DNA from: Leptospira kemamanensis
GTDB taxonomy: Bacteria; Spirochaetota; Leptospiria; Leptospirales; Leptospiraceae
Assembly (NCBI RefSeq): GCF_004769665.1
Contig: NZ_RQGG01000043.1
Span: forward strand, 1 to 64,000
Direction of reading: 5' to 3'
Length of the DNA: 64,000 nucleotides
Shown piece after piece: positions 8,453-17,943 of this stretch. The notes under the pieces are model-generated. The model did not search any database. It was not told where the DNA came from and saw only the letters and a program-made list of their open reading frames with translations. The position numbers and the translations under genes are program-made. Numbering within the stretch: the first letter of the stretch is position 1; each line of letters opens with the position of its first letter.

Positions 8453-9637
8453 TTACTGAATCACAAGTTCTGCTTTTAAGGCCCCTTGTTTTTTTAAGGC
8501 TTCCAAAATCGAAATGATGTCCCGAGTGGAAGCACCCACCTTATTTAAGGCACCCACGACATCCGAAACCTGAGTCGTTTCTTTTAAAACAAACACAGAT
8601 TCCCCTTTCCCATCGTCTTGGATGGGGAAAAAATAACGGGCTTTGTCACGGTTTGCGATTTGGATGGAAAGACCTTGTTGGGAGATGGCGACTTCGTCGA
8701 TGGCAATATTGGCTCCCATCACAATGGTTCCCGTGCGTTCATTGATCACCACTCGAGCAATGGGGGAAGAATTGATGGTGAGGTTTTCCAATTTGGATAA
8801 AAATCCAAGATCGAGTTTCGGGGAACCCGTCGCCATTTCTCCATTCGGACCTGTTGTGGGTTGTGAAATGGGAAGTGGGACAAGCACTTCTGTGGGAGAA
8901 ACCACTTCAGGAACCACAGACATTTCTTGTGTTATGGTATCTACGATGGCACCCATGGTAGTGTAGTCTTTTTCCAAAAGTGTGAGTTTTACGGATTTTG
9001 TGATGGGGGCATTTGGGATAGACTTTTCTAAAATCGCACCAAAGGGAACTAGGGCCGTGTTGGAACCAGATTTTTTATCGGCTCCCCGCTTTTTCTCTTT
9101 TCCACCAAACACGAGTACGCCGGAGGCAACTGCAATCGTTTCTCCATTGGCCGCTTTGAGTGGAGATTGGAGTAACACTCCCCCTTCCAAAGATCTTGCA
9201 TCACCGAGAGAAGAAACAACCACATCGATCTTATCCCCTTCTTTTAAATTGACCGGGACATTGGCTGTGATGAGAACCGAAGCCGTATTTTTGGCATCTC
9301 GTAAATTCTTTTTGGTATTCACCCCAAGTCCCGCCAGGTAGTTTTGGAGTGCTTCTTCGGTAAGAGGATTTTTAGTATCCCCTGTTCCATTCAGTCCTAC
9401 CACAAGTCCAAAACCAGTCAGTTGGTTTTCTCTGACCGCATCAATTCGCACGAGATCTTTCAGTCTTGTTTCCACCGCAAAGAGAGAACTGGTAAAACAG
9501 AACAAAGAGAATAGGTAAATGATTAGAAACAATCCTTTTGTTCGCCAAAATTTATGATTCGAAGGAGGAAAATTCGAAGTTTTAAAATCAAAGTCAATTT
9601 CTGTGAAAGTTTTTTTCCTATTGTTTTTCTGATTCAT
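8453..9637 (-). CDS. flgI: Flagellar P-ring protein FlgI
   Basis: This 394-residue protein matches FlgI along its length: after the signal region it reads TRLKDLVRIDAVRENQL and GFGLVVGLNGTGD, and it ends with the typical VGALNKVGASTRDII block. It builds the peptidoglycan-level ring around the rod. The N-terminus is unusual: about 32 polar residues, rich in N, K and F, precede the hydrophobic signal segment (GLFLIIYLFSLFCFTSSLFA), which probably is cleaved after LFA. A later start would have to lie inside that region and no in-frame ATG is present there, so the long leader is kept. It sits 6 bases after flgH. Leptospira, unlike Borrelia, is known to carry P- and L-ring genes. Confidence 0.92.
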   Translation of the reverse strand: MNQKNNRKKTFTEIDFDFKTSNFPPSNHKFWRTKGLFLIIYLFSLFCFTSSLFAVETRLKDLVRIDAVRENQLTGFGLVVGLNGTGDTKNPLTEEALQNYLAGLGVNTKKNLRDAKNTASVLITANVPVNLKEGDKIDVVVSSLGDARSLEGGVLLQSPLKAANGETIAVASGVLVFGGKEKKRGADKKSGSNTALVPFGAILEKSIPNAPITKSVKLTLLEKDYTTMGAIVDTITQEMSVVPEVVSPTEVLVPLPISQPTTGPNGEMATGSPKLDLGFLSKLENLTINSSPIARVVINERTGTIVMGANIAIDEVAISQQGLSIQIANRDKARYFFPIQDDGKGESVFVLKETTQVSDVVGALNKVGASTRDIISILEALKKQGALKAELVIQ

Positions 9638-9643
9638 AAAAAA

Positions 9644-10465
9644 TTACTCACTTTCACCTAAGAGTCGTTTGATGTTTTTTAAGATAATTTCTTGTTTTTC
9701 TTTTTCAGAAAGTTCCGCTTTTTCTGTGACTGTTCCATCGGGATTCGTAATCCGTTTCATTTGGATATTCGGATCATTTAGTTCTTTAGGATTGAGTGTT
9801 CCTTGGTATTCCACTCGTAAATTGGCAATCAGGTCACTTGCGATAAAACGATTTTTATCCAGATCTTCCGGTGAAATCGTTCCCGACAAACGAAGGTTAA
9901 TCCTTTCTTCCGAAAGATTAAATACTCGGCTTCCCTCTAGTTCCAAATTGCCAGTACCTGGGTCAATTCCTGTCACAAGGACTGCCATCACTCCTACTAC
10001 TTTTCCTTGGGATTTGGATTTTCCCACCTTGGAGCGCATATAAGTAGAGTTAGCAGTGTAATTCGGAAGGTCTGGGACTAATTTTTTATCAGGAACCGTT
10101 TTGATATCATTGTCAAAGGTTGCTTTGTATTCGGATTCATATTCCACTCGAAGTCCGTTTTTCAAAACTACTTTTACAACTGTACCCGGTTGGATGGTTT
10201 TGGGATAAGAATACGGGTCTTTGTCCTTCCATAAGGATTCGGCATGTAAACTAGGAGAAACGGTAAGGGTAGCAAATGTGACCGGGGAAACAAACTCACT
10301 AAAGTATGCAAATACCCAACAAAAAAAGACAATCACGCAACTTGTCAAAGGATGTTTCGCAAATCTTCGAAAGCTCAGATAAGAAAAAACCTCGTTGGAA
10401 ACGCTTTTGGATTCTAGCGATTTAGAATTTGATGGCAACTGAGACTTGGATTTCAAAACAAACAT
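9644..10465 (-). CDS. flgH: Flagellar L-ring protein FlgH, atypical N-terminus
   Basis: This is the outer-membrane ring protein of the flagellar basal body, 273 residues from the ATG at 10465. The core is recognised by SLWKDKDPYSYPK, the GTVVKVVLKNG stretch and the late SRVFNLSEERINLRLSGTISPEDL, which is typical of FlgH. The ATG is chosen because it starts two bases after flgA's stop; an upstream TTG would overlap flgA by 41 bases. Enteric FlgH is a lipoprotein. Here a long basic leader is followed by a hydrophobic segment and a likely signal peptidase I site near LHA|ES, and no clear lipobox is visible. Co-transcribed with flgA and flgI. Confidence 0.88.
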   Translation of the reverse strand: MFVLKSKSQLPSNSKSLESKSVSNEVFSYLSFRRFAKHPLTSCVIVFFCWVFAYFSEFVSPVTFATLTVSPSLHAESLWKDKDPYSYPKTIQPGTVVKVVLKNGLRVEYESEYKATFDNDIKTVPDKKLVPDLPNYTANSTYMRSKVGKSKSQGKVVGVMAVLVTGIDPGTGNLELEGSRVFNLSEERINLRLSGTISPEDLDKNRFIASDLIANLRVEYQGTLNPKELNDPNIQMKRITNPDGTVTEKAELSEKEKQEIILKNIKRLLGESE

Positions 10466-10466
10466 C

Positions 10467-11408
10467 TTATCTCTCTTCCAAAAGGCAAATGCCTTCGTTT
10501 TGCACACGAGCTTTGATCGTCTTTTGAGATGCCAAATTTAAGAGGGGAATTTCTTCCCCCTTGTTTCCAGAAGCAAGGGCTCTTGTTTTGATTTTTAATA
10601 ATAAATTTCCTATGGTGTATACAAGCTCCACTTCTTGCCCTCGTTCGATGGTATGGAGAGTGCGCACTTGTTTTTTTTCAATCGCAGTGTCTGGTAAAAA
10701 TCCATTGAGAGCCGTTTTCCCTACAGGGTTTTCCTCTGTATATTCTCGTAAAGAATCAGCACTAAAGAAAAACCGAAGTTCCACATCTTCCTTGGTTAAA
10801 ACCGTTTTTGCAGGAATTTCTTTTGTGGTGAAGTAAGCTTTTTTCTTTTCCTCGATGAGAAAGGGAACAGATTCCGAATGAACGAGTTTCCCTTCATAAT
10901 AAAAATCTAAGGGAAACAAACGTTTTCCTGCATGTAAGGTGCGACCGAGACTACGCCAAACAGGTGAGGTACCTGTGATTACGGGAAAGGATTCTTTTTC
11001 CGATTGGATTCGAAAATTTTCACCCATCTCTCCTAAATCCTTTTGGTTCGCAGAGGTTAATCCCTTCCATAAAGATTCCTCTAATTCTTTTTTTGTGATC
11101 GTAGAGTTTTTTGGAAGGAGGATTCCTTCTTTTCCCATCACTTCAAACTCTGTGGATGTTCCAAATTCTTTCAGATACAAGGAAGAGATCATTTCCGTTA
11201 GAGAATCTGGATTCAAAACCACGGGGGATTTTAAATTGCGAAATAGAATTGGATTCCAATTTCCCTTCCAGTTGGTAAATTCAGACAACCGTATCTCACC
11301 AGCACCTACGATGGTTTTTGGTTTGAGATACAATCGTTTGTCTTCTCTGTTTGCCATCACTGACAAACAGAACACCAAACTAAAAAAGATGGAGATCCAA
11401 ATTTTCAT
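10467..11408 (-). CDS. flgA: P-ring assembly chaperone FlgA
   Basis: This 313-residue protein has a Sec signal peptide (MKIWISIFFSLVFCLSVMA) and ends in an SAF-type domain (EIPAKTVLTKEDVELR, then NPVGKTALNGFLPDTAI and R-G-Q-E-V-E-L-V-Y), the hallmark of FlgA. FlgA is a periplasmic chaperone for FlgI polymerisation. The ATG overlaps flgG's TAA by one base (TAATG), so translation is coupled. The middle portion (about 60-170) is poorly conserved, as usual. The order flgG-flgA-flgH-flgI is the common one. Confidence 0.88.
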   Translation of the reverse strand: MKIWISIFFSLVFCLSVMANREDKRLYLKPKTIVGAGEIRLSEFTNWKGNWNPILFRNLKSPVVLNPDSLTEMISSLYLKEFGTSTEFEVMGKEGILLPKNSTITKKELEESLWKGLTSANQKDLGEMGENFRIQSEKESFPVITGTSPVWRSLGRTLHAGKRLFPLDFYYEGKLVHSESVPFLIEEKKKAYFTTKEIPAKTVLTKEDVELRFFFSADSLREYTEENPVGKTALNGFLPDTAIEKKQVRTLHTIERGQEVELVYTIGNLLLKIKTRALASGNKGEEIPLLNLASQKTIKARVQNEGICLLEER

Positions 11409-12205
11409 TAACGTTTTAGTCCAATCGCCGTAGAAAGCATGTTATCCGAGGTTTGGATGGTTTTGGAATTGGATTCGTATGCCCTTTGTGCCACAATCAT
11501 ATTCACCATTTCTTCCACGATTTTCACGTTACTCATTTCTAAGAAACCTTGTAACACACTTCCATACCCTTCTTGAGAAGGCATTCCAGGGATTTCTTGT
11601 CCAGAGGCAACGGTTTCTCTAAATAAGTTTTTACCGACAGCTTGGAGCCCTGCAGGGTTTACAAATCGGTAGAGTTCCAATTGGCCAATGGTTGTGGGGC
11701 GAATGTCGTTTCCGATTTTTACAGTCACTTCCCCTTCTTCGGAAACCATAAGAGTATTTAAAATTGCATTTTCAGGAAGGATGATCGGAGGTTCGAGTAA
11801 ATACCCGTTTGATGTCACCACTTGTTGGTTCGAATCAATTTTAAAAGATCCGTCTCTCGAATAGGAGAAGGTTCCATCTGGCATTTGGATTTTAAAAAAT
11901 GCCATCTCCCCAGTGAGAGCTAGATCAAGTTTATTCCCAGTTGCTTGGAAGGAACCAATTTCGAATAACTTCTGTGTGGCGGCGACTTTCACACCATGCC
12001 CCACGTTGACACCAGTTGGAATTTCGGAAACAGAGGTGGCTGGAGTTCCCGCAAGCACTTGGTGTTGGTATACTAAATCTTCGAAGTCCACTCGGTTCTT
12101 TTTGAAACCTGTGGTGTTCACGTTGGCAAGGTTATTGGCAACGGTATCAATGTGAAATTGTTGGGCAATCATCCCGGTAGCACCGGTCCAAAGGGATCGC
12201 ATCAT
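11408..12205 (-). CDS. flgG: Flagellar distal rod protein FlgG
   Basis: At 265 residues this is full length for FlgG. It has the N-terminal MRSLWTGATGM and ANNLANVNTTGFKK signatures, the FlgG-typical YQHQVLAG followed by PTGVNVGHGVKV, and the C-terminal EEMVNMIVAQRAYESNSK with Q-T-S-D-N-M. It forms the distal rod between basal body and hook. A clear Shine-Dalgarno GAGGTG lies 7 bases before the first of two ATGs. It heads the flagellar ring operon, 71 bases after dut on the same strand, so it may use its own promoter or read-through from the translation operon. Confidence 0.92.
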   Translation of the reverse strand: MMRSLWTGATGMIAQQFHIDTVANNLANVNTTGFKKNRVDFEDLVYQHQVLAGTPATSVSEIPTGVNVGHGVKVAATQKLFEIGSFQATGNKLDLALTGEMAFFKIQMPDGTFSYSRDGSFKIDSNQQVVTSNGYLLEPPIILPENAILNTLMVSEEGEVTVKIGNDIRPTTIGQLELYRFVNPAGLQAVGKNLFRETVASGQEIPGMPSQEGYGSVLQGFLEMSNVKIVEEMVNMIVAQRAYESNSKTIQTSDNMLSTAIGLKR

Positions 12206-12276
12206 AAAAAGGCACCTCTACAGCTTGTATCGGAATCCTTTGAAAAAAGCTAAGTGTCTTTTTTTCTGATTATGTC

Positions 12277-12732
12277 TTATTTTCCTGTGCTCCCAAATCC
12301 ACCGCTTCCGCGATCTGTTTCCTCAAGTTCCGTGACCACTTGGATCGGAAATTTCACCACTGCTTGGATCACCATTTGGGCCACCCGTGTTCCTGGCTCT
12401 AAATGATAATCGGTTCCACTCAGATTTAGAAGAGGAATCATGATTTCACCCCTGTAATCGGAGTCAATGGTGCCTGGGCTATTGGGCATGATGATCCTTT
12501 GTTTTGTGGAAAACCCACTGCGTGGTCGAATTTGCCCTTCATACCCATCAGGGATCGCCATGGCTAGACCTGTGGGAACGAGGACGACTTCCCCTTTGGG
12601 AAGGAGAAGGTTTTCTGTGAGACAAGCGGAAAGGTCCATGCCCGCAGAACCGGAAGTTTTGTATTCGGGGACAACTGCCCCTTCTCTTAGGATTTGGATT
12701 TGGATTTGTAAATGGTTAATTTGATTTTGCAT
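12277..12732 (-). CDS. dut: Deoxyuridine 5'-triphosphate nucleotidohydrolase (dUTPase)
   Basis: The enzyme hydrolyses dUTP to dUMP and pyrophosphate, keeping uracil out of DNA and feeding dTMP synthesis. All trimeric dUTPase motifs are visible: motif 1 SAGMDLSA, motif 2 RPRSGFS, motif 3 GTIDSDYRGE, motif 4 RVAQMVI, and motif 5 RGSGGFGSTG at the C-terminus. The length, 151 residues, is typical. The ATG at 12732 is preferred over a TTG one codon earlier because AAGGA sits five bases upstream. It follows the M16 peptidase gene closely on the same strand. Confidence 0.95.
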   Translation of the reverse strand: MQNQINHLQIQIQILREGAVVPEYKTSGSAGMDLSACLTENLLLPKGEVVLVPTGLAMAIPDGYEGQIRPRSGFSTKQRIIMPNSPGTIDSDYRGEIMIPLLNLSGTDYHLEPGTRVAQMVIQAVVKFPIQVVTELEETDRGSGGFGSTGK

Positions 12733-12750
12733 CAAGTTCCTTTTATGAAT

Positions 12751-14037
12751 CTAAACACCAAACTGTATTGGGATTTTGGCAAATTGGCTTTCTGTCATAT
12801 CTCCCACACACGACAAATGCACTTTGTCTAAACCAAACATCTCTTTGGCAGCTAGATTGATTTCGTCTAACGTGACTGACTTAATTGCCTTCATTCGATC
12901 TTCCAAAGAATAATAGGTTCCGTAATAGATTTCCTGTAATCCAATATTATTCATTCGGTTTTCAGGCAGTTCATACCCGATGGCAATCGATCCCATTTGG
13001 TTGGATTTGGCATCGGCAAGTTCTGTTTTGGAAAAACCATGTTTGGTGATTGTCTCCAATTCCTTGAGAATGAGTTCCACACATCGTGCTGCTTTTTCTT
13101 TGGAAGTGGCAGAAGAGATGGAAAATAACCCAGTGGTTTTGTAATACGAGGGAAAACTGTAAATGCTATAACAAAGCCCTTCTTTTTCCCGAATGTTTTG
13201 GAAAAGTCGAGAAGCCATCCCTCCACCCAGGATGGTGGAAATAAGACCTGAAACAGTCACAGTTCGGTAGTCTCTTTTTTTTCCATTCACCCCGAGCATG
13301 ATATGGAACTGCTCAATTTTACGACGTTCTAAATGTTTCGTATAATGTTTTTTAGGTGCTGGAATGATGAGTTCCGTCGGAGTTTTGCCCTTTGGATTTT
13401 CAAAGGAAAAGTATTTTTTCGTGAGATCAAGGACTTTCTCCCAAGTGAAATTTCCCGATACAGAGATCACCATATTCTTAGGGAAATAATGTTTTTTAAA
13501 AAACGTTCGAATGGATTTTTCTGTAACACCTGTTACTGATTTTTTGGTTCCAATGATATCACGCCCGTAAGGTGACTTACCAAAGATGTTCCGAAAGTAA
13601 TAGTCATATACAAAATCATCAGGCGCATCTTCATAGGAGCGCATCTCTTCCATGATGACACCCTTCTCTGTTTGGATGTCTTCTTTTCTGAAAAGTGGTC
13701 GAAAGAGCATGTCTGATAAAATTTCAAACGCAAGTTCCGCTTGGTTTTTGATGGCAACTACATAGTATTGTGTGTATTCGCGCCCAGTGGACCCATTCAA
13801 AATCCCACCGACTCGTTCAATCGATTCAGCAATTTCTTTACTTGTGCGTGTTTCTGTATCTTTGAAGAGCATATGCTCTAAAAAGTGAAAGTAACCATGT
13901 TCGGAATTGGTTTCGGCAAGACTGCCTTGTTTTAAAAAAACACCCACCCCCATAGAGGATGCGTGTTTCATAGGTTGGAAAAGAACTGTAAGACCATTTG
14001 GCAATACAGTTCGTTTGCATTCAATGACGGGTGCCAT
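12751..14037 (-). CDS. M16 family zinc metallopeptidase (PepR/processing-peptidase-like)
   Basis: This 428-residue protein has the inverted zinc motif HFLEH near residue 54 with a distant Glu in TEKGVIMEEM, typical of M16B peptidases such as YmxG/PepR. The C-terminal half is the non-catalytic M16 repeat (GGGMASRLFQNIREKEGLCYS). These enzymes degrade peptides, and mitochondrial relatives cleave presequences. ATG at 14037 is chosen over an upstream TTG because GGAG lies 8 bases in front of it. The gene follows pnp, as in many bacteria (pnp-M16), and a stem-loop lies in the gap. Bacterial substrates are not well known. Confidence 0.88.
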   Translation of the reverse strand: MAPVIECKRTVLPNGLTVLFQPMKHASSMGVGVFLKQGSLAETNSEHGYFHFLEHMLFKDTETRTSKEIAESIERVGGILNGSTGREYTQYYVVAIKNQAELAFEILSDMLFRPLFRKEDIQTEKGVIMEEMRSYEDAPDDFVYDYYFRNIFGKSPYGRDIIGTKKSVTGVTEKSIRTFFKKHYFPKNMVISVSGNFTWEKVLDLTKKYFSFENPKGKTPTELIIPAPKKHYTKHLERRKIEQFHIMLGVNGKKRDYRTVTVSGLISTILGGGMASRLFQNIREKEGLCYSIYSFPSYYKTTGLFSISSATSKEKAARCVELILKELETITKHGFSKTELADAKSNQMGSIAIGYELPENRMNNIGLQEIYYGTYYSLEDRMKAIKSVTLDEINLAAKEMFGLDKVHLSCVGDMTESQFAKIPIQFGV

Positions 14038-14049
14038 TTGGTTCACTCC

Positions 14050-14069
14050 CCCCAAACAAATGTTTGGGG
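14050..14069 (-). promoter_or_regulatory. Stem-loop between pnp and the M16 peptidase gene
   Basis: CCCCAAAC and GTTTGGGG form an 8-base-pair perfect stem with a 4-base loop. On the transcribed strand it ends directly before the GGAG ribosome site of the M16 gene and is not followed by a U-run. It is thus not a standard terminator. It may stabilise or separate the two parts of the mRNA, or limit initiation of the peptidase. That role is inferred from position only. Confidence 0.5.
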
Positions 14070-14077
14070 ACTGTTGT

Positions 14078-16168
14078 TTAGTTGTCTAAAAGGACATCCT
14101 TTCTCGAAAGATCAATTTTTCCCATTTTATCAACGGAAATTACTTTCACTTTGATTTTTTCCCCTTCGGAAACAATGTCACGAACAGATTGAACTCGTTT
14201 CACATCTAGTTTAGAGATGTGGCAAAGCCCTTCTTTTCCTGGTAAAATTTCAACAAAGGCACCAAAGTCAGCGATTCGTTTGATGACCCCTTCGTAAATT
14301 TTTCCCACTTCAATTTCTTCAAAGATTCCATCGATCATGGCAATGGCTTTTTCTTTGGACTCTTCACTTGGAGAGGCAATGGTTACCTTTCCAGAATCAT
14401 CCACAGAAATTTCCGAACCAGATTGTTCGATGATAGCACGGATCATTTTTCCACCTGGACCAATGAGTTCACCGATACGATCTTTTGGAATTTGTTTTTG
14501 GGTGATACGAGGAGCGTTTTCACTCAAGTTTCCTTTTACGGAAGAAATCGCTTTGTTCATCTCACCGAGGATATGGTCACGACCCACTTCTGCTTGTTCA
14601 ATGGCCTTTTGTAACACTTCAAGGCCTAGACCATTTACTTTTAGGTCCATTTGGAAGGCAGTGATGCCTTTTTTGGTTCCTGCAAGTTTGAAGTCCATAT
14701 CACCAAAGTGGTCTTCGATACCAGCAATGTCAGAAAGAACTGCAAATCGACCTTTTTCATCACTGAAAAGACCCATTGCAATCCCAGACACAGGACCAGA
14801 AATCGGAACTCCACCAGCCATTAGCGCAAGTGTTCCCGAACAAACGGATGCCATAGAAGAAGATCCATTGGATTCTAAAATTTCAGACACAAGCCGGATC
14901 ACATACGGAAACTCAGTTTGCGTAGGAAGGACTTTTTTAATCGCACGTTCTGCTAAGTTCCCGTGACCAATTTCACGTCGGCCAGGGCCTGAGTTACGTC
15001 TCACTTCCCCTACAGAAAACGCAGGGAAATTATAGTGTAACATAAAGTTCTTTTCTTTTGAACCTTCGAGAGTTTCGTAACGTTGGTTGTCAGAAGTGGT
15101 TCCGAGTGTCATGACCCCAAGAGACTGAGTTTGTCCTCTTGTGAAAACAGCAGAACCATGTGGTCCAGGAAGGACATCAATCTCACAGGAGATTTGTCGG
15201 ATTTCGTTTGTTTTACGACCGTCAAAACGAATTCCTTCTCCTAACACGAGTTCACGAACAACTTCGTATTCTAATTCATGAAGGTAATGTTTGATGTCTT
15301 TTGTTTTATCTTCTGGAGCCAGTAAGGTTTTAAAATGTTCAACCGTTTCTTTGTTAATGGCTTTGATGTCTTCGTTTCGTTTTGCTTTGTCTGCGTTTTT
15401 GTTTGCAGCAGTCAAACGGTCGAATGCGAACTCACGAATTTTCGCGTGGAGTTCTTTATCAGGAGTTTTTAAAACAACTTCTTTTTTAACAGTTCCGTTC
15501 TTCTTTGCCAATTCTTCTTGCATTGCCACAGCAATTTTTAGCTGTTCTTGTGCAAAACGAAGAGCATTCATCATGTCTTCTTTGGAGATTTCGTTTGCTT
15601 CCCCTTCGATCATGACGATGGCATCTTTGGTTCCAGCTACCACCAAATCCAAATCGGATTTTGTGATTTCTTCGTTGGTTGGGTTTAAAATAAACTCACC
15701 AGCAATCCTTCCGATACGAGCACCCGCAATCGGGCCTGCAAATGGAATGGAAGAAACAGAAAGTGCCGCCGAAGCTGCGTTAATCGCATGGCCTTGGACT
15801 GATACTTGTTTGTCTGCGGATAATACTTGTACGAGAAGTTGGACTTCCGAGAAGTAACCTTCTGGGAACATCGGACGAATGGGACGATCTAGAATTCTAG
15901 AAAGTAAAACTTCGTGTTCGGCAGGTTTTGATTCGCGTTTGAAGTAACCACCAGGGAATCGACCTACTGAGTAAGCTTTTTCCGTGTATTCGCATGTGAG
16001 AGGGAAAAAATCTTGTCCTTCTTTTGGTTCGTCCGCTGCACAAACAGTGGCAAGCAGGACCAAATTTCCGGTTTTGTATACAACCGACCCGTGAGCTTGT
16101 TTCGCCCACTTGCCGGTCTCTAGGGTAATGGAATCTCTACCCCAAACACCAGTGAACTCTGTAGCCAT
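14078..16168 (-). CDS. pnp: Polyribonucleotide nucleotidyltransferase (PNPase)
   Basis: This 696-residue protein has the full PNPase order: first RNase PH domain, helical linker, second catalytic RNase PH domain (with [14 protein letters not shown] FPAFSVGEV and [13 protein letters not shown]), KH domain ([14 protein letters not shown]) and S1 domain ([22 protein letters not shown]). It degrades RNA 3' to 5' with phosphate and forms a trimer. It lies 5 bases after rpsO, the usual rpsO-pnp pairing, where mRNA processing and autoregulation are known in E. coli. Confidence 0.97.
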   Translation of the reverse strand: MATEFTGVWGRDSITLETGKWAKQAHGSVVYKTGNLVLLATVCAADEPKEGQDFFPLTCEYTEKAYSVGRFPGGYFKRESKPAEHEVLLSRILDRPIRPMFPEGYFSEVQLLVQVLSADKQVSVQGHAINAASAALSVSSIPFAGPIAGARIGRIAGEFILNPTNEEITKSDLDLVVAGTKDAIVMIEGEANEISKEDMMNALRFAQEQLKIAVAMQEELAKKNGTVKKEVVLKTPDKELHAKIREFAFDRLTAANKNADKAKRNEDIKAINKETVEHFKTLLAPEDKTKDIKHYLHELEYEVVRELVLGEGIRFDGRKTNEIRQISCEIDVLPGPHGSAVFTRGQTQSLGVMTLGTTSDNQRYETLEGSKEKNFMLHYNFPAFSVGEVRRNSGPGRREIGHGNLAERAIKKVLPTQTEFPYVIRLVSEILESNGSSSMASVCSGTLALMAGGVPISGPVSGIAMGLFSDEKGRFAVLSDIAGIEDHFGDMDFKLAGTKKGITAFQMDLKVNGLGLEVLQKAIEQAEVGRDHILGEMNKAISSVKGNLSENAPRITQKQIPKDRIGELIGPGGKMIRAIIEQSGSEISVDDSGKVTIASPSEESKEKAIAMIDGIFEEIEVGKIYEGVIKRIADFGAFVEILPGKEGLCHISKLDVKRVQSVRDIVSEGEKIKVKVISVDKMGKIDLSRKDVLLDN

Positions 16169-16173
16169 AGGAA

Positions 16174-16440
16174 TTATTTCCTAAGGCCGAGTTTTTCAAT
16201 CAGCTTTTTATAACTTTCTAAGTTGGAACGTTTTAGGTATTCCAACAAACTCTTTCTCTGGTTTACCATAGCAATGAGGCCACGGCGAGAGTGGAAGTCC
16301 TTCTTATTTGCTTTGAAGTGTTCCGTAAGGTCTTTAATACGAGAGTCGAGAAGAGCGATTTGTACTTCTGCAGAACCTGTGTCGTTTGGTTTGCTACCGA
16401 ATGTAGCAATGATCTGCTGTTTTTGTTCTTTTGTGATCAT
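16174..16440 (-). CDS. rpsO: 30S ribosomal protein S15
   Basis: At 88 residues this is standard length. The family motifs are present: [11 protein letters not shown], the LT-x-H central helix, HSRRGL and the C-terminal LL-x-YLKR. S15 binds the central domain of 16S rRNA next to S6 and S18. It is followed by pnp after 5 bases and preceded by truB. Confidence 0.97.
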   Translation of the reverse strand: MITKEQKQQIIATFGSKPNDTGSAEVQIALLDSRIKDLTEHFKANKKDFHSRRGLIAMVNQRKSLLEYLKRSNLESYKKLIEKLGLRK

Positions 16441-16466
16441 ACTAGTGTCCAGATTTTAAGAAGGAC

Positions 16467-17396
16467 TCATTTAGAAAACATAATTTTTGCAGAAGGGTCA
16501 AAAAATACTTTTCGGTAGCGGTAGGGAATGTGTGCCGGTTTCTCTTCGTAAGAACACCAGGCAAGGATGGTAGACTCGTCCTCGTCCACAATGTAAAACC
16601 CAAGGGAATCGGCTTTCGGGAGTTTGTCCCAGATATAACCCCCATGAATCACGGCTTTTTTTTCGGTTTCGTCTACAATCCGTAATGGCAAAGGGAAAAC
16701 TTCTTTCCAATCTTTTAGGTCACTTGCCGTGGTCTCCGCCAAGGATTTGGCAGAAGAAACATGATATTCCCCGATCGATTCTCGCACAAGCCTTCCGAGA
16801 GACAGTGGGATGCCCCATTTGTCGGAAAGATCGAGGACGAGTTTTCGAATGTAGGTACCGGAACTGACATGGATTCGGAACGAAAATCCGAACTCTGTCT
16901 TTTGGATGTCTTTTACCGAATGGATGGTGATGGCACGTTCCTTTTCTTCCACCACTGTTCCTTCTCGGAAGAGATCAGACTGGCGTTTGCCCCCGACTTT
17001 CAATGCCGAAATTTTAGGTGCTTTTTGGGTTGTGAGTTTTGTGAGGTTTTGTAGTTCTTCTTCCAATCGTTGTATGGAAAAGAGCGATTCAAATTCTTTG
17101 CGGGAAGATGTACGTTCGTCAACTTCCACAATTCCGTCTGGGTCACCGGAATCGGTGCGTAAGCCCACAATCACTTCTGCCAAATAGGTTTTGTCTTTTC
17201 CGAGGAATACTTGAGAAAAGGCAGTATAGTCCCCGCAAGGTAAAATGAGTAGGCCTTCGGCAAACCGGTCGAGAGTTCCCGTATGTCCCACGGATTTTTG
17301 ATTTAACAAACGTTTGGTCTTTAAAACCAAATCAGAACTGGTAATCCCAGGTGGTTTATAAATAAATAAAAATCCAGATTGGTAAGGTTTTGCCAT
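16467..17396 (-). CDS. truB: tRNA pseudouridine-55 synthase TruB
   Basis: This 309-residue enzyme makes pseudouridine 55 in the T-loop of tRNAs. The N-terminal KPPGITSSD and the catalytic motif HTGTLDRFAEGLL are present; the Asp of GTLD is the nucleophile. Further on there is the substrate-loop YVAEVxxG-type stretch and a GTYIRKL motif. The C-terminus looks like a small PUA-like extension rich in aromatic residues. It lies between rbfA and rpsO, the common bacterial order. Confidence 0.93.
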   Translation of the reverse strand: MAKPYQSGFLFIYKPPGITSSDLVLKTKRLLNQKSVGHTGTLDRFAEGLLILPCGDYTAFSQVFLGKDKTYLAEVIVGLRTDSGDPDGIVEVDERTSSRKEFESLFSIQRLEEELQNLTKLTTQKAPKISALKVGGKRQSDLFREGTVVEEKERAITIHSVKDIQKTEFGFSFRIHVSSGTYIRKLVLDLSDKWGIPLSLGRLVRESIGEYHVSSAKSLAETTASDLKDWKEVFPLPLRIVDETEKKAVIHGGYIWDKLPKADSLGFYIVDEDESTILAWCSYEEKPAHIPYRYRKVFFDPSAKIMFSK

Positions 17397-17489
17397 AAGT
17401 GGTCACCAAACAAATTTTAGGTGCGAAAAATTGATTTTCATCTGAGGGAAAATCCAAATGGGAATCAGTTGTTCGGGTTTCGAAAAGAT

Positions 17490-17933
17490 TTACTCTGCCT
17501 CTTTGTCTATCCGGGAAGAGTCTTCTTCTTCCTCCGTATCCGTAGTATCTTCATCTGTGGCACCTGGTTGGAGTTCTTCAAATAAAGTCTTGGGAGCCGA
17601 CTCATCAATGAGACGAATCACATCCAAACTTTTGATGTAGTTATTGTCCCAGACAAAACTAAACTTTGGGTTTGTATGTAAGTGGAGGTTTTTTCCGACA
17701 AGTGAGGATAAAAACCCGGCACAAGAAACCAGTCCTTGTGTGAGTTTTTTTCTTTCGTTGTTATTACAAAGTGCTGTGAAGTAAACTTTCGCATACCGTA
17801 AGTCTTCGCTGATTTCAATGCGATGGAAACTTGGTAAAAAGACCCGTGGGTCTTTTACCTTTCCTTCCAATATCGCAGAGGAGATGAGGCGAATGATCTC
17901 CGATTCGAGTTTTTTCATTCGAATGGGATTCAT
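17490..17933 (-). CDS. rbfA: Ribosome-binding factor A
   Basis: This 147-residue protein has the single KH-like RbfA domain in its first 110 residues (MNPIRMKKLESEI start, then ISEDLRYAKVYFTAL). It assists late 30S maturation around the 5' helix of 16S rRNA. The last 30 residues are very acidic with Thr and Ser (EDTTDTEEEEDSS), an extension beyond the usual 120 residues and probably disordered. It follows infB by 10 bases; the truB start is 93 bases downstream. Confidence 0.9.
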   Translation of the reverse strand: MNPIRMKKLESEIIRLISSAILEGKVKDPRVFLPSFHRIEISEDLRYAKVYFTALCNNNERKKLTQGLVSCAGFLSSLVGKNLHLHTNPKFSFVWDNNYIKSLDVIRLIDESAPKTLFEELQPGATDEDTTDTEEEEDSSRIDKEAE

Positions 17934-17943
17934 TTAGGCCGCC

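Noticed and set aside
12214..12270. A/T-rich inverted repeat between dut and flgG as a terminator
   Set aside because: The only pairing is AAAAAAG with CTTTTTT, too weak to call; a flgG promoter or read-through cannot be told apart by eye.
14337..14966. 209-codon plus-strand frame opposite pnp
   Set aside because: Pnp is full length and highly conserved on the other strand; the antisense frame has no recognisable motif.
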